DNA of 33,410 nt from Clostridiales bacterium CHKCI006 (GCA_900018345.1 FCNA01000084.1:1-33410); one strand, 5' to 3'. Positions 1-8,917 are shown, counted from the first letter of the stretch. Notes: generated by a model not told the origin, from the sequence alone. Made by a program: numbers and translations.

Positions 1-33
1 ACTATATAGTATATTATACCATTAAACAACAAA

Positions 34-83
34 AAAATCGAGGAATATGTAGCATTTGTATAGCTAATTTATTCCTCGATTTT
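34..83. terminator. Hairpin, probable bidirectional terminator
   Basis: A perfect 13-bp stem pairs 34-46 with 71-83, with a 24-nt loop that holds a small tagc/gcta inner stem. On the minus strand the stem is followed by a run of seven T, so it could be a backup terminator behind htrA. On the plus strand it is followed by a less regular T-rich stretch, so it could also end a gene lying left of the window. Nothing else is seen in 1-160. Confidence 0.6.
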
Positions 84-160
84 ACTATCTTTTTTCTTTA
101 TTTCAATTTCTTCATGAAACAACCCTGTTCCAACAACCAGCACGGGTTTCTGAATCAACT

Positions 161-186
161 AAAAAAGAGCAGCATTATGCTACTCT
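161..186 (-). terminator. Terminator of the HtrA-like gene
   Basis: On the minus strand a 9-bp stem (178-186 with 166-174, one G-U pair, 3-nt loop) is followed by six T (166-161). The 5' arm contains the TAG stop codon (180-182), so the terminator overlaps the end of the gene. Confidence 0.8.
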
Positions 187-1277
187 AATGTCACACTCAG
201 ATCTCTTTCATGGCCATCTCTTTCTACCGTGATCACAACCGTATCTCCTGGATTATGTGCATACAACAGATTCAGGAATGATTTATATGTAGTGATATCC
301 TGCCCATCAAAACGAATCATGATATCACCACTTTCAAGTCCTCCCTTCCAGGCAGCTGAACCATTTTGAACAGTATACACATATACCCCCTCCGTCGAAG
401 AAGAATCAATATGATTATAATATCTTGCATAACTAGAGATGCTTTCCATTGCAATGCCCTGAATTCCCAGAACCGGACGTTCGATCTGACCGTTCTCTTT
501 GAGCTGTTCAATGTTTTTCATCGCATCTGAAATGGGGATCGCAAAGCCGATGCCTTCCGCACCATTCGAAATCTTCATCGAGGTGATCCCCACCAGCTCA
601 CCAGACATATTGATCAGGGCACCTCCGCTATTTCCGGGATTGATCGCTGCATCTGTCTGGATAACATTCATATCCCAGTCATCTACACCATCATCATTGA
701 GATCGACTGAGACGACGCGATCCAACCCGGAAACGATTCCCTGCGTCGTTGTACCGCTATAATTCGACCCAAGCGGACTTCCGATGGCGATGACGGTCTC
801 TCCGACATCCAGCAGACTGGAATCCCCGATGGCAATTGGTTCGACCTCAAAGCTGACCTCAGATTCCAAAACAGCCAGGTCCGTATATTCGTCTGATCCC
901 AGCAGGTTCGCTGTGACCGACTCCCCATTGGCAAATAAAACATTGATCGTATCACCACCTGAGATCACATGATGATTCGTCACAATATAAAGCGTATTGT
1001 CTTCTTTTTGATAAACCACTCCGCTGCCAGTAGAATAGGCCTGACCACCGGCATAAACTTCAATCGTAACGATACTGTCACTGACATTGGCAACAACCTC
1101 CGTCGTTTCCGAAGAAACATCATGAACTGTACCGATCACTTTAGTTCCGTCACTTGTCGGATGTGCAGACAGCTGATCTTCTAACTGCTGGATACGCAAG
1201 AACAAATAGCCATTCGTCCCAAGCGCAACGATAAGAAGTATCACCACTACAATCATGCCCAGTCGATTTCTTTTCAT
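180..1277 (-). CDS. HtrA/DegP-type membrane-anchored serine protease
   Basis: 365 residues. It has an N-terminal membrane anchor (about residues 3-27), a short linker, a trypsin-like protease domain and one C-terminal PDZ domain (about 265-365). The catalytic triad is readable: His103 in TNHHVI, Asp133 in YTDLAV and Ser217 in NPGNSGGAL. Members of this family act on the outer face of the membrane and degrade or refold misfolded exported proteins. An ATG eight codons upstream (1299-1301) is also open. The ATG at 1275-1277 is preferred because it has an AAGGGAG ribosome binding site 8 nt upstream, and because the best promoter -10 box overlaps the upstream ATG. The gene is monocistronic, diverges from the M42 peptidase gene and ends in a terminator that overlaps its stop. 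Assignment to the HtrA family is firm; the substrate is unknown. Confidence 0.93.
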   Translation of the reverse strand: MKRNRLGMIVVVILLIVALGTNGYLFLRIQQLEDQLSAHPTSDGTKVIGTVHDVSSETTEVVANVSDSIVTIEVYAGGQAYSTGSGVVYQKEDNTLYIVTNHHVISGGDTINVLFANGESVTANLLGSDEYTDLAVLESEVSFEVEPIAIGDSSLLDVGETVIAIGSPLGSNYSGTTTQGIVSGLDRVVSVDLNDDGVDDWDMNVIQTDAAINPGNSGGALINMSGELVGITSMKISNGAEGIGFAIPISDAMKNIEQLKENGQIERPVLGIQGIAMESISSYARYYNHIDSSSTEGVYVYTVQNGSAAWKGGLESGDIMIRFDGQDITTYKSFLNLLYAHNPGDTVVITVERDGHERDLSVTLE

Positions 1278-1296
1278 GGTCACCGCTCCCTTCTTT

Positions 1297-1325
1297 TGCA
1301 TAAACCATTATTCCTGAAAATGCAA
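1297..1325 (-). promoter_or_regulatory. Candidate htrA promoter
   Basis: On the minus strand TTGCAT (1325-1320) and TATGCA (1302-1297) are separated by 17 bp. The -10 box is a weak match, so this is tentative. Confidence 0.35.
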
Positions 1326-1328
1326 CTT

Positions 1329-1357
1329 TTTAATCATTTCTAGATTTCTTGATTAAA
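1329..1357. repeat. 29-nt dyad upstream of htrA, possible operator
   Basis: TTTAATCA (1329-1336) and TGATTAAA (1350-1357) form a perfect 8-bp inverted repeat around a CTAG-containing centre. It lies just upstream of the candidate htrA -35 box. No T-run follows it, so an operator is more likely than a terminator. The cognate regulator is unknown. Confidence 0.35.
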
Positions 1358-1479
1358 GGACTGTTTGACACGCTCGCTACCTTTCAGCGGATGTCCATAA
1401 CAGGTAACAAACCTACAGAAGGCAGCAGGCTTTACCGTTCATTTTCATAAAAACTAATGTAATTTTTCCCAATCCCAGC

Positions 1480-1497
1480 TATAATAAGCATGAGGTG
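1480..1497 (+). promoter_or_regulatory. TATAAT box and ribosome binding site of the M42 gene
   Basis: A consensus TATAAT (1480-1485) lies only 20 nt before the ATG, with GAGGTG (1492-1497) seven nt from the start. No good -35 box is found at 17 bp, so the promoter call is weak. The ribosome binding site is clear. Confidence 0.35.
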
Positions 1498-1504
1498 AAT
1501 AAAA

Positions 1505-2542
1505 ATGAATCAAGATTTTTTATTACGCATGCTTCAAACCAGTTCGGTATCCGGACATGAAATCACATTACAGAAGCATGTCATTGAAGAAATGCAGTCC
1601 TATACGGACACTATTGTAACAGATTTGACGGGAAATGTCATCAGTGTGCTTAATCCCGAGGCGAAGTTTAAAGTGATGTTAGCAGGACATATTGATGAAA
1701 TCGGTCTCATCCTCACCCATGTCCTCGATAATGGGCTGATTCGTGTGGTCAAGGCCGGTGGTATTGATGCGAACCATTATCCTGGGCATAAAGTCGTGAT
1801 TGAAACCAGTCAGGGACCTGTTTATGGAGCCGTCGTTAGTTCACGAGAAATGACCAAAAAGAATGTGCAGCCTGAAGATCTTCTCATTGACATTGGTGCT
1901 GCCAGCAAAAAAGAGGCTCTTGAACATATCAGTATTGGTGACCCTGTCCGTTTAGACACGGATTATCGTTTCCTGCTCAACAAGCGTCTTTCAGCCAGAG
2001 CTTTAGATGACCGTTCTGGGGCTTTCATTGTTCTTGAAGCGCTTAAGCGAGCAAAGGAACTGGGGGTTGAGATCGGTGTCTATGCCGCAACAACCGTCGG
2101 TGAAGAAACGACCATGCGCGGTGCACGCTGGGCCAGTGAACGGATCAGTCCAAATGTAGCAATAGCTGTTGATGTAACCTATGCAACCGATTATCCAGGT
2201 ACTGATCCCGCCACAAGCGGAGATGTTCGTTTAGGTAAAGGGCCTGTTCTCTGTCACAGTTCAATCGTCAATCCCCATTTAAACGCATTGCTTAAAAAGG
2301 TCGCCAACCAGCACCAGATCCCTTATCAGGAAGAAACGTTTGTGGGACGCACCGGAACTGATGCCGATCAAATGCATTTTTCCAGCCACGGTATCGCAAC
2401 CGCTCTGGTTTCATTGCCTTTAAGATACATGCATTCACCAGATGAAGTATGCAGCTTAGAAGACATTCAAAACTGCATCGAACTGTTAGCGCAATTTTTA
2501 GTCTCCATCGATGCTTCTACTCAGCTCGATCCTTTTATCTGA
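1505..2542 (+). CDS. M42-family metallopeptidase (glutamyl aminopeptidase/PepA type)
   Basis: 345 residues, the usual M42 length. The co-catalytic metal ligands of the family are visible: His62 and Asp64 in AGHIDEIG, Asp168 in LDDRSG, the Glu pair 200-201 in VGEET, Asp223 in VDVTYA and His310 near the C-terminus (YMHSPDE). A GTDAD motif lies at 284-288. M42 enzymes form large tetrahedral cytosolic complexes that trim peptides from the N-terminus. GAGGTG precedes the ATG. The next gene starts 50 bp downstream with its own strong AAGGAGG site and no terminator between, so the two peptidase genes are probably co-transcribed. Family assignment is firm; the exact residue preference cannot be read from the sequence. 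Confidence 0.93.
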   Translation: MNQDFLLRMLQTSSVSGHEITLQKHVIEEMQSYTDTIVTDLTGNVISVLNPEAKFKVMLAGHIDEIGLILTHVLDNGLIRVVKAGGIDANHYPGHKVVIETSQGPVYGAVVSSREMTKKNVQPEDLLIDIGAASKKEALEHISIGDPVRLDTDYRFLLNKRLSARALDDRSGAFIVLEALKRAKELGVEIGVYAATTVGEETTMRGARWASERISPNVAIAVDVTYATDYPGTDPATSGDVRLGKGPVLCHSSIVNPHLNALLKKVANQHQIPYQEETFVGRTGTDADQMHFSSHGIATALVSLPLRYMHSPDEVCSLEDIQNCIELLAQFLVSIDASTQLDPFI

Positions 2543-2592
2543 CAAAAAAAGTCCTCTTATATCCACTATTATAACTCTAAGGAGGAAAATTT

Positions 2593-4335
2593 ATGTTTAA
2601 ACGTTTAATTGCCTGTCTGCTCACTTTTTGCTTAGTGGCCTGTGGACAGGCCAGCAGTCCGCCTGCAACAGATTTTGATACCTTTATCCAGGAATCCACC
2701 GTCACACTTCTGGATGGAACCACGCATTTCAATATGCAGTTTTTAGTGAATGACTGTGAAGCGCTTGGCGTTGCCAAACCAACGACTTATGGTGTCGGTT
2801 TTACGACCTATGAAGAATATCAGGAGATCATGACCACTTATCAGGAAATCCTGGATGAGCTCAACAAATATGACTATGATACCTTAAGCGACAAACAACA
2901 GCGCGTCTATACCAATTTGAAGGATTATCTGTCCAGAGAACTGCTGCTAAAAGACGATTATTATTTCAGTAATGCCCTGATTGGCAGCTATTCTGCGCTC
3001 CAGCAGGAGATTCCATTGACGCTTTCATTGTACACGATCCAAGACGAAGAAGATATCCAGGGATTCATCAAAGATGTCCAGGCACTCGATGCTGATTTCC
3101 AGGATTACGTCGAATTAGAGAAGACCCGCCAGGAAATGGGCTTAGGCTATGCTCAGGATGTATTGGATAAAAGTCAAAGCCAGGCCTTGACCATCGCTGA
3201 AGGTCAGGGTCAGGAAATCACACAGAGCATTCAAGCAAAGATCGACCTGATCGAAGATATGGATACCGCAACGAAGGAAAGCTATAAACAGCAAGTGAGT
3301 CAGGTAATGAGCGAAGATTACACGCAGGCTTACCAGCACCTGGCCGACAGTCTGGACACGATTCAAGCCACGCAAAGCGAAACGATGGGTGTCAGCCACT
3401 ATGAAGGCGGCAAAGATTATTATGCCGATATTGTGCAAAATCAGTTAGGTGTCAAAGCCACACCGGATGAAATTGCTAAAGAAATCAGCCAGGCACAGGA
3501 TGATGCCTTCCAAAACCTGCTGCAGATTGCGTTAAGCTATCAGGATCTGATCATGACAGAAGATTACACGAACATTGAATACCAGGAAGCACCGACACCT
3601 GAAGCTGGCCTTGACTACCTAAAGACCAAAATCACGGGCGTTTTCCCTTCCATCGATAATTTAAATTATCAGGTCTATACTGTTCCGGAAGGGAACCGGG
3701 ATGGCTTTGCCCCGGCGGCTTACCTGACTGGCAAGATCGATATGGGCGAAAACGAAAGTGAGAGCATCATGATCAATCCGGATTCACAGGGCAACCTGAT
3801 GTCTACCCTTGTTCACGAAGGATATCCAGGACACATGTATCAGAATTCCTATCTGCGCTCACTCGATTATCCGGCCATCATGTATCTCACTGACTGTATT
3901 GGTTATAGTGAAGGATGGGCCATTTATACAGAAAGCTATACGGCGGAGTTCTTAGAAGATGAAACGGAAAAGGCACTGACTATGATTGCCCAGGCCGAAA
4001 CTGATTATACGAATCTGCTCTTAGCCTATACAGATGTCCAGATCAACCAAAATGGTTGGACCTATGATCAGTTTTATGATTATCTTTGTGAAGAAATAGG
4101 CGGAGATGTAGGTGATGTCAAGGAAATCTACGATATTATCTGTCAAACTCCTGGTTATTATCTTTATTATGTTTATTGTGGTTACCTCATGACAAGCTAT
4201 CATGATGAAGCCGTCGAAAAACTCGGTGACCAGTTTGATCCTATCAGCTATCACCAAGCGATCTTAGACAGCGGCAATGTCGGCTTAGATATTGTTAAAG
4301 AAAACGTCGATGCTTATATTGAAGCCAACCAGTAA
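2593..4335 (+). CDS. DUF885-family zinc peptidase-like lipoprotein
   Basis: 580 residues. The N-terminus is a lipoprotein signal with a short charged start, a hydrophobic stretch and a lipobox ending at Cys17 (LVAC), so the protein is probably anchored on the outer face of the membrane. The C-terminal half carries the DUF885 signature HEGYPGHMYQ (an HExxxH-type metal site), followed by an Asp/Glu-rich region with SEGWAIYTE. The family is thought to be gluzincin-like metallopeptidases, but few members are characterised. AAGGAGG (2579-2585) lies 7 nt before the ATG. It follows the M42 peptidase gene and is followed by a strong terminator. Together they suggest extracellular peptide trimming plus cytosolic aminopeptidase action, which is inferred from neighbourhood only. 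Confidence 0.88.
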   Translation: MFKRLIACLLTFCLVACGQASSPPATDFDTFIQESTVTLLDGTTHFNMQFLVNDCEALGVAKPTTYGVGFTTYEEYQEIMTTYQEILDELNKYDYDTLSDKQQRVYTNLKDYLSRELLLKDDYYFSNALIGSYSALQQEIPLTLSLYTIQDEEDIQGFIKDVQALDADFQDYVELEKTRQEMGLGYAQDVLDKSQSQALTIAEGQGQEITQSIQAKIDLIEDMDTATKESYKQQVSQVMSEDYTQAYQHLADSLDTIQATQSETMGVSHYEGGKDYYADIVQNQLGVKATPDEIAKEISQAQDDAFQNLLQIALSYQDLIMTEDYTNIEYQEAPTPEAGLDYLKTKITGVFPSIDNLNYQVYTVPEGNRDGFAPAAYLTGKIDMGENESESIMINPDSQGNLMSTLVHEGYPGHMYQNSYLRSLDYPAIMYLTDCIGYSEGWAIYTESYTAEFLEDETEKALTMIAQAETDYTNLLLAYTDVQINQNGWTYDQFYDYLCEEIGGDVGDVKEIYDIICQTPGYYLYYVYCGYLMTSYHDEAVEKLGDQFDPISYHQAILDSGNVGLDIVKENVDAYIEANQ

Positions 4336-4428
4336 AAAGATGATCCATCAGCATGCGGTCTCCTAGAAAACACCATTAAATGAAAAGGGTGGTTTTCAGA
4401 ATTCAATCATATGATCATCAAAACAATG

Positions 4429-4455
4429 AAGAGGTTCTGCGGAACCTCTTTTTTA
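4429..4455 (+). terminator. Terminator of the M42-DUF885 unit
   Basis: A 9-bp GC-rich stem (4429-4437 with 4442-4450), a 4-nt TGCG loop and six T give a textbook rho-independent terminator about 95 nt after the DUF885 stop. Confidence 0.9.
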
Positions 4456-4750
4456 GGATATTTGATGGCTAAACGCCTCTTTCAGAACTTAAGAATGCAT
4501 GCAAATGGATAAAGATATACGTGATCAGATGTTTGAAATGGATCTAGTGATCCTAACAGTAAAAAGTCAAGATTCATTTAGTTAGATTGTTTGAAAAAGG
4601 TTGATGTTCAATGCAGCTACTTCGCCTGAATGCAAGTGTATTACCATAATCATCAGCGTTGTTCTAATGAAAAGACACATTTTCCATTACGTAAGCTACA
4701 CAAGCGGGTATCTTTATTGCTTTTGCATACTGAGGTTTTCCAGCCATCAT
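4456..4750. other. Intergenic stretch with no recognisable gene
   Basis: Between the plus-strand terminator and the MATE terminator nothing convincing is seen. Short open frames on both strands lack ribosome binding sites and show no family resemblance. Confidence 0.5.
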
Positions 4751-4810
4751 AAAAACCCACCTTTGCAGACTTATGAAATTTTCATTATTTCATGTGTCTA
4801 CAAAAGTGGG
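4751..4810 (-). terminator. Long two-tier terminator of the MATE gene
   Basis: On the minus strand an outer 15-bp stem (4810-4796 with 4770-4756) encloses an inner 7-bp stem (4793-4787 with 4779-4773), and five T follow (4755-4751). Two positions of the outer stem are G-U pairs in the minus-strand RNA but C/A mismatches in the plus-strand RNA. The hairpin is therefore a minus-strand structure, 12 nt after the MATE stop. Confidence 0.75.
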
Positions 4811-4822
4811 ATCATATCAGAA

Positions 4823-6196
4823 TCAGACCTCTTTTATTTCACCCTCAAGGCTGTCATTCTTTTTTAACCAGTGCCCTTTGAAATAATAAATAATAAAGAG
4901 GATACTGGTCGTTGCCCATGTCAAAGGATATGAAGTTAGAATTGAAAGCAGACCCGGCCAGATGGGAACAGCAGCCACGATCCAAAGCACACGCAGCACA
5001 CAGATACCAAAGCAAGTCAGGATCATTGGTTTCAAAGCTTCACCAGTTCCTCGAATCGCACCCGACAGAACTTCAACACAGACATAAGTAAAATAAAATG
5101 GTGTCAGATAGTGCAGCATCTGCAAACCAATCTCAATGACGGTTGGATCATTGGTGAATAAACGATACACAATATCCCCAAAAAGCATGAGTAAAACACT
5201 CAAAGCAATGGCACTGCCTATTGCCATTCCCGTACAAACACGAACGCTCTTTTTGATTCGATCATATTTACCAGCCCCATAGTTCTGTCCGACAAAAGTT
5301 GTAATTGCCACACCATAAGCACTCATGATCATCCAGAATAAAGCATCGATCTTTCCGTAAGCCGACCAGGCGGCAATCGTATCTGTTCCCAGAGCATTGA
5401 TGCTTGATTGAATCACCAGATTCGAAACAGAATAAAGCACTGACTGCAACCCAGCAGGTAAGCCGATCCGAACGATGGAAAACAAAATATCTTTGTTGAA
5501 ACTTATTTTACCCAGATTTAAACGATAACTATCCTCGGCTCGCATCAGCACGATCAGAACCAGAATAGCGCTCAAGAACTGACTAGCAACGGTGGCAATC
5601 CCCACACCGGCGACCGCCATGTCTAAAACAACCACTAAAAATAAATCCAGTATAATATTGCAGATGGTTGCAGCAATCAAAAAGTACAATGGCCGTTTTG
5701 AATCCCCGATCGCACGCAAGATCCCCGAACCGACGTTATAAAACAGTGATGGAATCATACCAGTAAAATAAATACGAATATACAAAGTCGCATCCTGAAT
5801 AATATCATCAGGCACAGAGACCATTCGTAAGAGCTGCGGTGCCAAAACAATCCCGATGATCATCAACAGGATCCCACAGACAATCGATAACGCAACAGAC
5901 GTATGTACCGCTAATTCGACCCGTTTATGCTGTCTGGCGCCATAGAACTGAGCAATGATGACCGTTGCTCCTGAAGCTAAACCGACAAAAAAACCAACCA
6001 GCAGGTTGATCAATGTCCCGGTCGCACCAACAGCCGCCAGAGCCCCCTTACCAACGAACTGTCCAACAATGATCGTATCCGCCGTGTTATACAGCTGCTG
6101 GAAGAAAGAACCAATCACAATCGGAATAAAAAAGAACAATAATGGTTTCCAAATAACCCCCTCTGTGATACTGTTCACAGACGATGCTTTTTGCAT
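4823..6196 (-). CDS. MATE-family multidrug/sodium exporter
   Basis: 457 residues with about 12 hydrophobic segments arranged as two MatE halves. The first half opens with FFIPIVIGSFFQQLYNTADT, a typical MATE start (substrate-pocket region of helix 1). Members of this superfamily export drugs or organic cations in exchange for Na+ or H+. It belongs to the prokaryotic (NorM/DinF-like) branch by length and organisation. The substrate is not predictable. A long G-rich ribosome binding site (GGGGGG, 8 nt before the ATG) fixes the start. The gene is monocistronic, bounded by the phosphoribosyltransferase terminator upstream and its own long hairpin downstream. Confidence 0.93.
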   Translation of the reverse strand: MQKASSVNSITEGVIWKPLLFFFIPIVIGSFFQQLYNTADTIIVGQFVGKGALAAVGATGTLINLLVGFFVGLASGATVIIAQFYGARQHKRVELAVHTSVALSIVCGILLMIIGIVLAPQLLRMVSVPDDIIQDATLYIRIYFTGMIPSLFYNVGSGILRAIGDSKRPLYFLIAATICNIILDLFLVVVLDMAVAGVGIATVASQFLSAILVLIVLMRAEDSYRLNLGKISFNKDILFSIVRIGLPAGLQSVLYSVSNLVIQSSINALGTDTIAAWSAYGKIDALFWMIMSAYGVAITTFVGQNYGAGKYDRIKKSVRVCTGMAIGSAIALSVLLMLFGDIVYRLFTNDPTVIEIGLQMLHYLTPFYFTYVCVEVLSGAIRGTGEALKPMILTCFGICVLRVLWIVAAVPIWPGLLSILTSYPLTWATTSILFIIYYFKGHWLKKNDSLEGEIKEV

Positions 6197-6233
6197 TGAA
6201 TTACCCCCCTACCTTTTCTCTAAGATATGAAGT

Positions 6234-6239
6234 ATTATA
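6234..6239 (-). promoter_or_regulatory. -10 box of the MATE gene
   Basis: TATAAT on the minus strand about 38 nt before the start codon. The -35 region is poor, so only the -10 box is claimed. Confidence 0.4.
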
Positions 6240-6288
6240 CTCTTTATCGACAGGATTGAATAGTCCTTTTTAGAAAAAAAAGGTAAAT

Positions 6289-6316
6289 CAAAAGAAGCAG
6301 AGATCGACCTGCTTCT
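6289..6316 (-). terminator. Terminator of the feo-phosphoribosyltransferase operon
   Basis: An 8-bp stem on the minus strand (6316-6309 with 6300-6293) with an 8-nt loop and a short T-run. The 5' arm starts inside the TAG stop of the phosphoribosyltransferase gene. Confidence 0.65.
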
Positions 6317-6869
6317 AGCTTTCAAAACGACGGATACTGATGCCAACCGCATGGACAAAACCACTGGCAATCCATTCCCGATTTTGTTTTTTATTTTCTT
6401 CTCCGCGAATACTGATCGTCGCTGCCCCGATGATCTCACAATCGAATTTTTTGATCAGATCAATGGCTGCTCTTAACTGTGAACCTGTCTCGATCCACTC
6501 ATCCACGATCAACACACGTGCACCCGATGCAATGGCATCTTTTTTCAAACAGAGCTCCTTTTTTTCATGGGAATAATCAATGAGGCTCACAGATTCGATC
6601 ATTTCATCCGGATAAGGTAATTTTCCGCCCTTGCGGACCGGAACAAAAGAAACACCTAACTTTTGAGCCATGGCTACTCCCAGGATCCAGCCGGTAGCCT
6701 CCAGGGCCAGTACACAATCTACTTTACCCTCATATGGCTTACAAAGATGATCGATAATCTCATTAAACAATGTAACATCACTAAAAATAGGCAACAAATC
6801 GTAACGGCCAACTGAGTGATGCGGAATACGACGACTGATTTTTTGACATAATTCTTCATTTAGCAACAT
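6315..6869 (-). CDS. Adenine/xanthine-type phosphoribosyltransferase-like protein
   Basis: 184 residues. The PRPP-binding loop of type I phosphoribosyltransferases is seen as VLIVDEWIETGSQ, in place of the usual VLIVDDLLATGGT of adenine phosphoribosyltransferase. Upstream are an ALEATGWILG segment and an RKGGKLPYP flexible-loop segment, both Apt-like. The second acidic residue of the loop is shifted and the TGGT end is TGSQ, so substrate preference may differ from classic Apt. The ATG at 6869 has GGAGG eight nt upstream; a GTG five codons earlier lies inside that ribosome binding site and is rejected. It starts 21 bp after the feoB stop with no terminator between, so it is probably the third gene of the feo operon. 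A link to iron uptake is not obvious. Confidence 0.8.
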   Translation of the reverse strand: MLLNEELCQKISRRIPHHSVGRYDLLPIFSDVTLFNEIIDHLCKPYEGKVDCVLALEATGWILGVAMAQKLGVSFVPVRKGGKLPYPDEMIESVSLIDYSHEKKELCLKKDAIASGARVLIVDEWIETGSQLRAAIDLIKKFDCEIIGAATISIRGEENKKQNREWIASGFVHAVGISIRRFES

Positions 6870-6890
6870 ATTACCATCCTCCACACAACA

Positions 6891-8684
6891 CTAGTATAGC
6901 ATTATTGTCGAAAAAAAGCTATGACATATCCGCATGATCAGCATCCAACCAAACCCTAATCCTAAAGGAATCAGGATAGAGGCTCCTACGACCTTCCAGC
7001 TACCACTTTCTTTTTTGATCGTCAGCAACGTTGTCGAACAGGGAAAATGCAGCAAAGTCAGAATGAGCGTGTTGAGGCAAGTTAGAACGGTCCAGCCATG
7101 ATCAAAAAAGAGAACTCGCAAACTCACAAGACCATATCCGGCACTCATCACACCCTGACCAGTATACATCATAGCCATCAGCGGAAGAACGATCTCATTA
7201 GCCGGGAAGCCTAAGATAAAGGCCATGAGGATCACCCCATCCAGTCCCACCAAATGCCCCAGCGGATCAAGCAGTTGGATGCCATAACTTAATAAAGAAT
7301 GTCCCTGCACCACGATATTGGCCAGACTATAAATCAGTATGCCTGCCGGAAAAGCTACGATAACAGCCCGGGCAAGCACTTTAAAAGTACGTTGAAAAAG
7401 ACTCTCTACGATGATTTTGCCTAGATGCGGTCGCCGAAAAGGGGGTAATTCTAATACAAAAGCACTTCTCCCTGCACGCCTTAAACAGCATTTAGTCACT
7501 AGTAATGTGTTGCCCAGACTGAAGGCCAGACATCCCAGAATGCCTAGTCCCAGATAGCGATAACCTATCAGCATAGTCAAAAGGATCATCAGCATCCCAA
7601 AGCGTCCATTGCACGGAACAAAGGAATTCGTGACCATCGCTGTGAGACGCTCTTTTTTTGAATGGAGGATCCGCGTTCCCATCACACCAACCGCATTACA
7701 GCCCAGTCCCATACACATACATAATGCCTGTTTGCCACAAGCATGACAGCGCTGAAAACAGGGATCCAGATTCAAAGCGAGTCTAGGCAAAAAACCGAGT
7801 TCCTCCAAAAAGGAGAAAAGCGGGAAAAATATAGCCATTGGCGGCAGCATCACAGAAACGACCCATGCCAGTACACGATAACCGCCCAGTCCAATTGCCT
7901 CTGCCAATGGTAACGGCAGCAGCGCACGCAAACCTTCCAATAAAGGTGTTTCTAAAGAAAAAAGAAGATCACTTAAAAAAGCGCTTGGGATATTGGCACC
8001 CAACATTGTCAGCCAAAGGATAGCCCCCAAAAAAAAGCTCATTATCAGCCAAGACGACCATTTGCCAGTTAGAAGACGATCAAGCCAGTGCTGTACTTTC
8101 GTGCCTTTCTTTTCTTGATGATACACCTGATGATAGATCCGACTTGCTTCTTCTCCCAGACGCACCCACGTATCGTCAGACATTTCTTCAAAATGAGCAT
8201 CGCTCTGAACAGCTGGTGGCAATGAAAGCAAAGCCTCATAGAGTTTCGATAGAGAATCACGAAAATAAGGTCCTAAAGTGAGTACAGGAACACCTAATAA
8301 TGCTTTTAGCTTTGTCATATCGACTAGATCAGCCTGTTTTAAGAAATTCAGTACAATGACTACTGACCTGCCAGAATAAATCATCTGCAACGCTAAGATC
8401 AATTGGCGCTCCAGACAAGTCGCATCCAGCACGACCACATACCAGTCATCATGGCTGGCAACATATTGACGTGTTACTTCCTCTTCCGGACTTGTTGGAT
8501 AAAGAGAATAGGTTCCCGGCAAATCGATCCAGCGATATTTCTCTTTTTGATACACATGATACCCTTTTGCCAGTTCAACCGTCTTACCTGTCCAGTTTCC
8601 TGTGTGCTGGTGAAGATGTGTCGCTCGATTAAATAATGTGCTCTTCCCGACATTGGGATTTCCGACTAGCGTAATCGTGCGCAC
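6891..8684 (-). CDS. feoB: FeoB-type ferrous iron transporter, short divergent subtype
   Basis: 597 residues, shorter than the roughly 700 of many FeoB. The N-terminal G domain shows G1 GNPNVGKS (8-15) and G3 DLPG (54-57). The usual G4 motif NxxD reads N113-F-L-K116, lacking the Asp that selects guanine. The C-terminal membrane part has two gate repeats: MCMGLGCNAVGVMGTRI with a preceding Cys cluster (CFQRCHACGKQ), and NSFVPCNGRFGML. These replace the classical GFGCNVPA and PCSARLP forms, a pattern I associate with a Firmicutes FeoB subclade. The start is GTG at 8684 with GAGGGAAGG upstream, and it overlaps feoA by 19 bp, which suggests translational coupling. Role: GTPase-dependent Fe2+ import at the membrane. 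Mn2+ or another metal is possible given the altered motifs. Confidence 0.87.
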   Translation of the reverse strand: MRTITLVGNPNVGKSTLFNRATHLHQHTGNWTGKTVELAKGYHVYQKEKYRWIDLPGTYSLYPTSPEEEVTRQYVASHDDWYVVVLDATCLERQLILALQMIYSGRSVVIVLNFLKQADLVDMTKLKALLGVPVLTLGPYFRDSLSKLYEALLSLPPAVQSDAHFEEMSDDTWVRLGEEASRIYHQVYHQEKKGTKVQHWLDRLLTGKWSSWLIMSFFLGAILWLTMLGANIPSAFLSDLLFSLETPLLEGLRALLPLPLAEAIGLGGYRVLAWVVSVMLPPMAIFFPLFSFLEELGFLPRLALNLDPCFQRCHACGKQALCMCMGLGCNAVGVMGTRILHSKKERLTAMVTNSFVPCNGRFGMLMILLTMLIGYRYLGLGILGCLAFSLGNTLLVTKCCLRRAGRSAFVLELPPFRRPHLGKIIVESLFQRTFKVLARAVIVAFPAGILIYSLANIVVQGHSLLSYGIQLLDPLGHLVGLDGVILMAFILGFPANEIVLPLMAMMYTGQGVMSAGYGLVSLRVLFFDHGWTVLTCLNTLILTLLHFPCSTTLLTIKKESGSWKVVGASILIPLGLGFGWMLIMRICHSFFSTIMLY

Positions 8685-8917
8685 AGGCCTTCCCTCATTT
8701 CTTCCACCCTGATCCGTTGGGCTTCTTCAAAGCGTAAAGCGAACTGACAGCCGCGAACACGATAAATTTGAGGATCTTTTAGAGGCCCACTACCTATCCA
8801 TTCAATCGGACTGCCCGGTATCACACCTAATGCCATCAACCGTTTAACGATTGTCTGCTCTAATTCCAAACAGACAATTCGCGCCTTTCTTCCTCTCTCC
8901 AATTCACTTAATCTCAT
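8666..8917 (-). CDS. feoA: FeoA-like SH3-fold protein
   Basis: 83 residues with the FeoA pattern: an N-terminal LSEL, then KRLMALGVIPGSPIEWIG, and a C-terminal hydrophobic strand before the basic end. FeoA proteins are small cytosolic partners needed for FeoB-mediated iron uptake. The start chosen is ATG 8917 with AGGTG six nt upstream; a GTG three codons earlier lies inside that site. It is the first gene of the operon and overlaps feoB. Confidence 0.88.
   Translation of the reverse strand: MRLSELERGRKARIVCLELEQTIVKRLMALGVIPGSPIEWIGSGPLKDPQIYRVRGCQFALRFEEAQRIRVEEMREGLCARLR

Noticed and set aside
4601-4867. 88-codon frame on the plus strand
   Set aside because: It overlaps the MATE terminator and gene end, and has no ribosome binding site or recognisable product.
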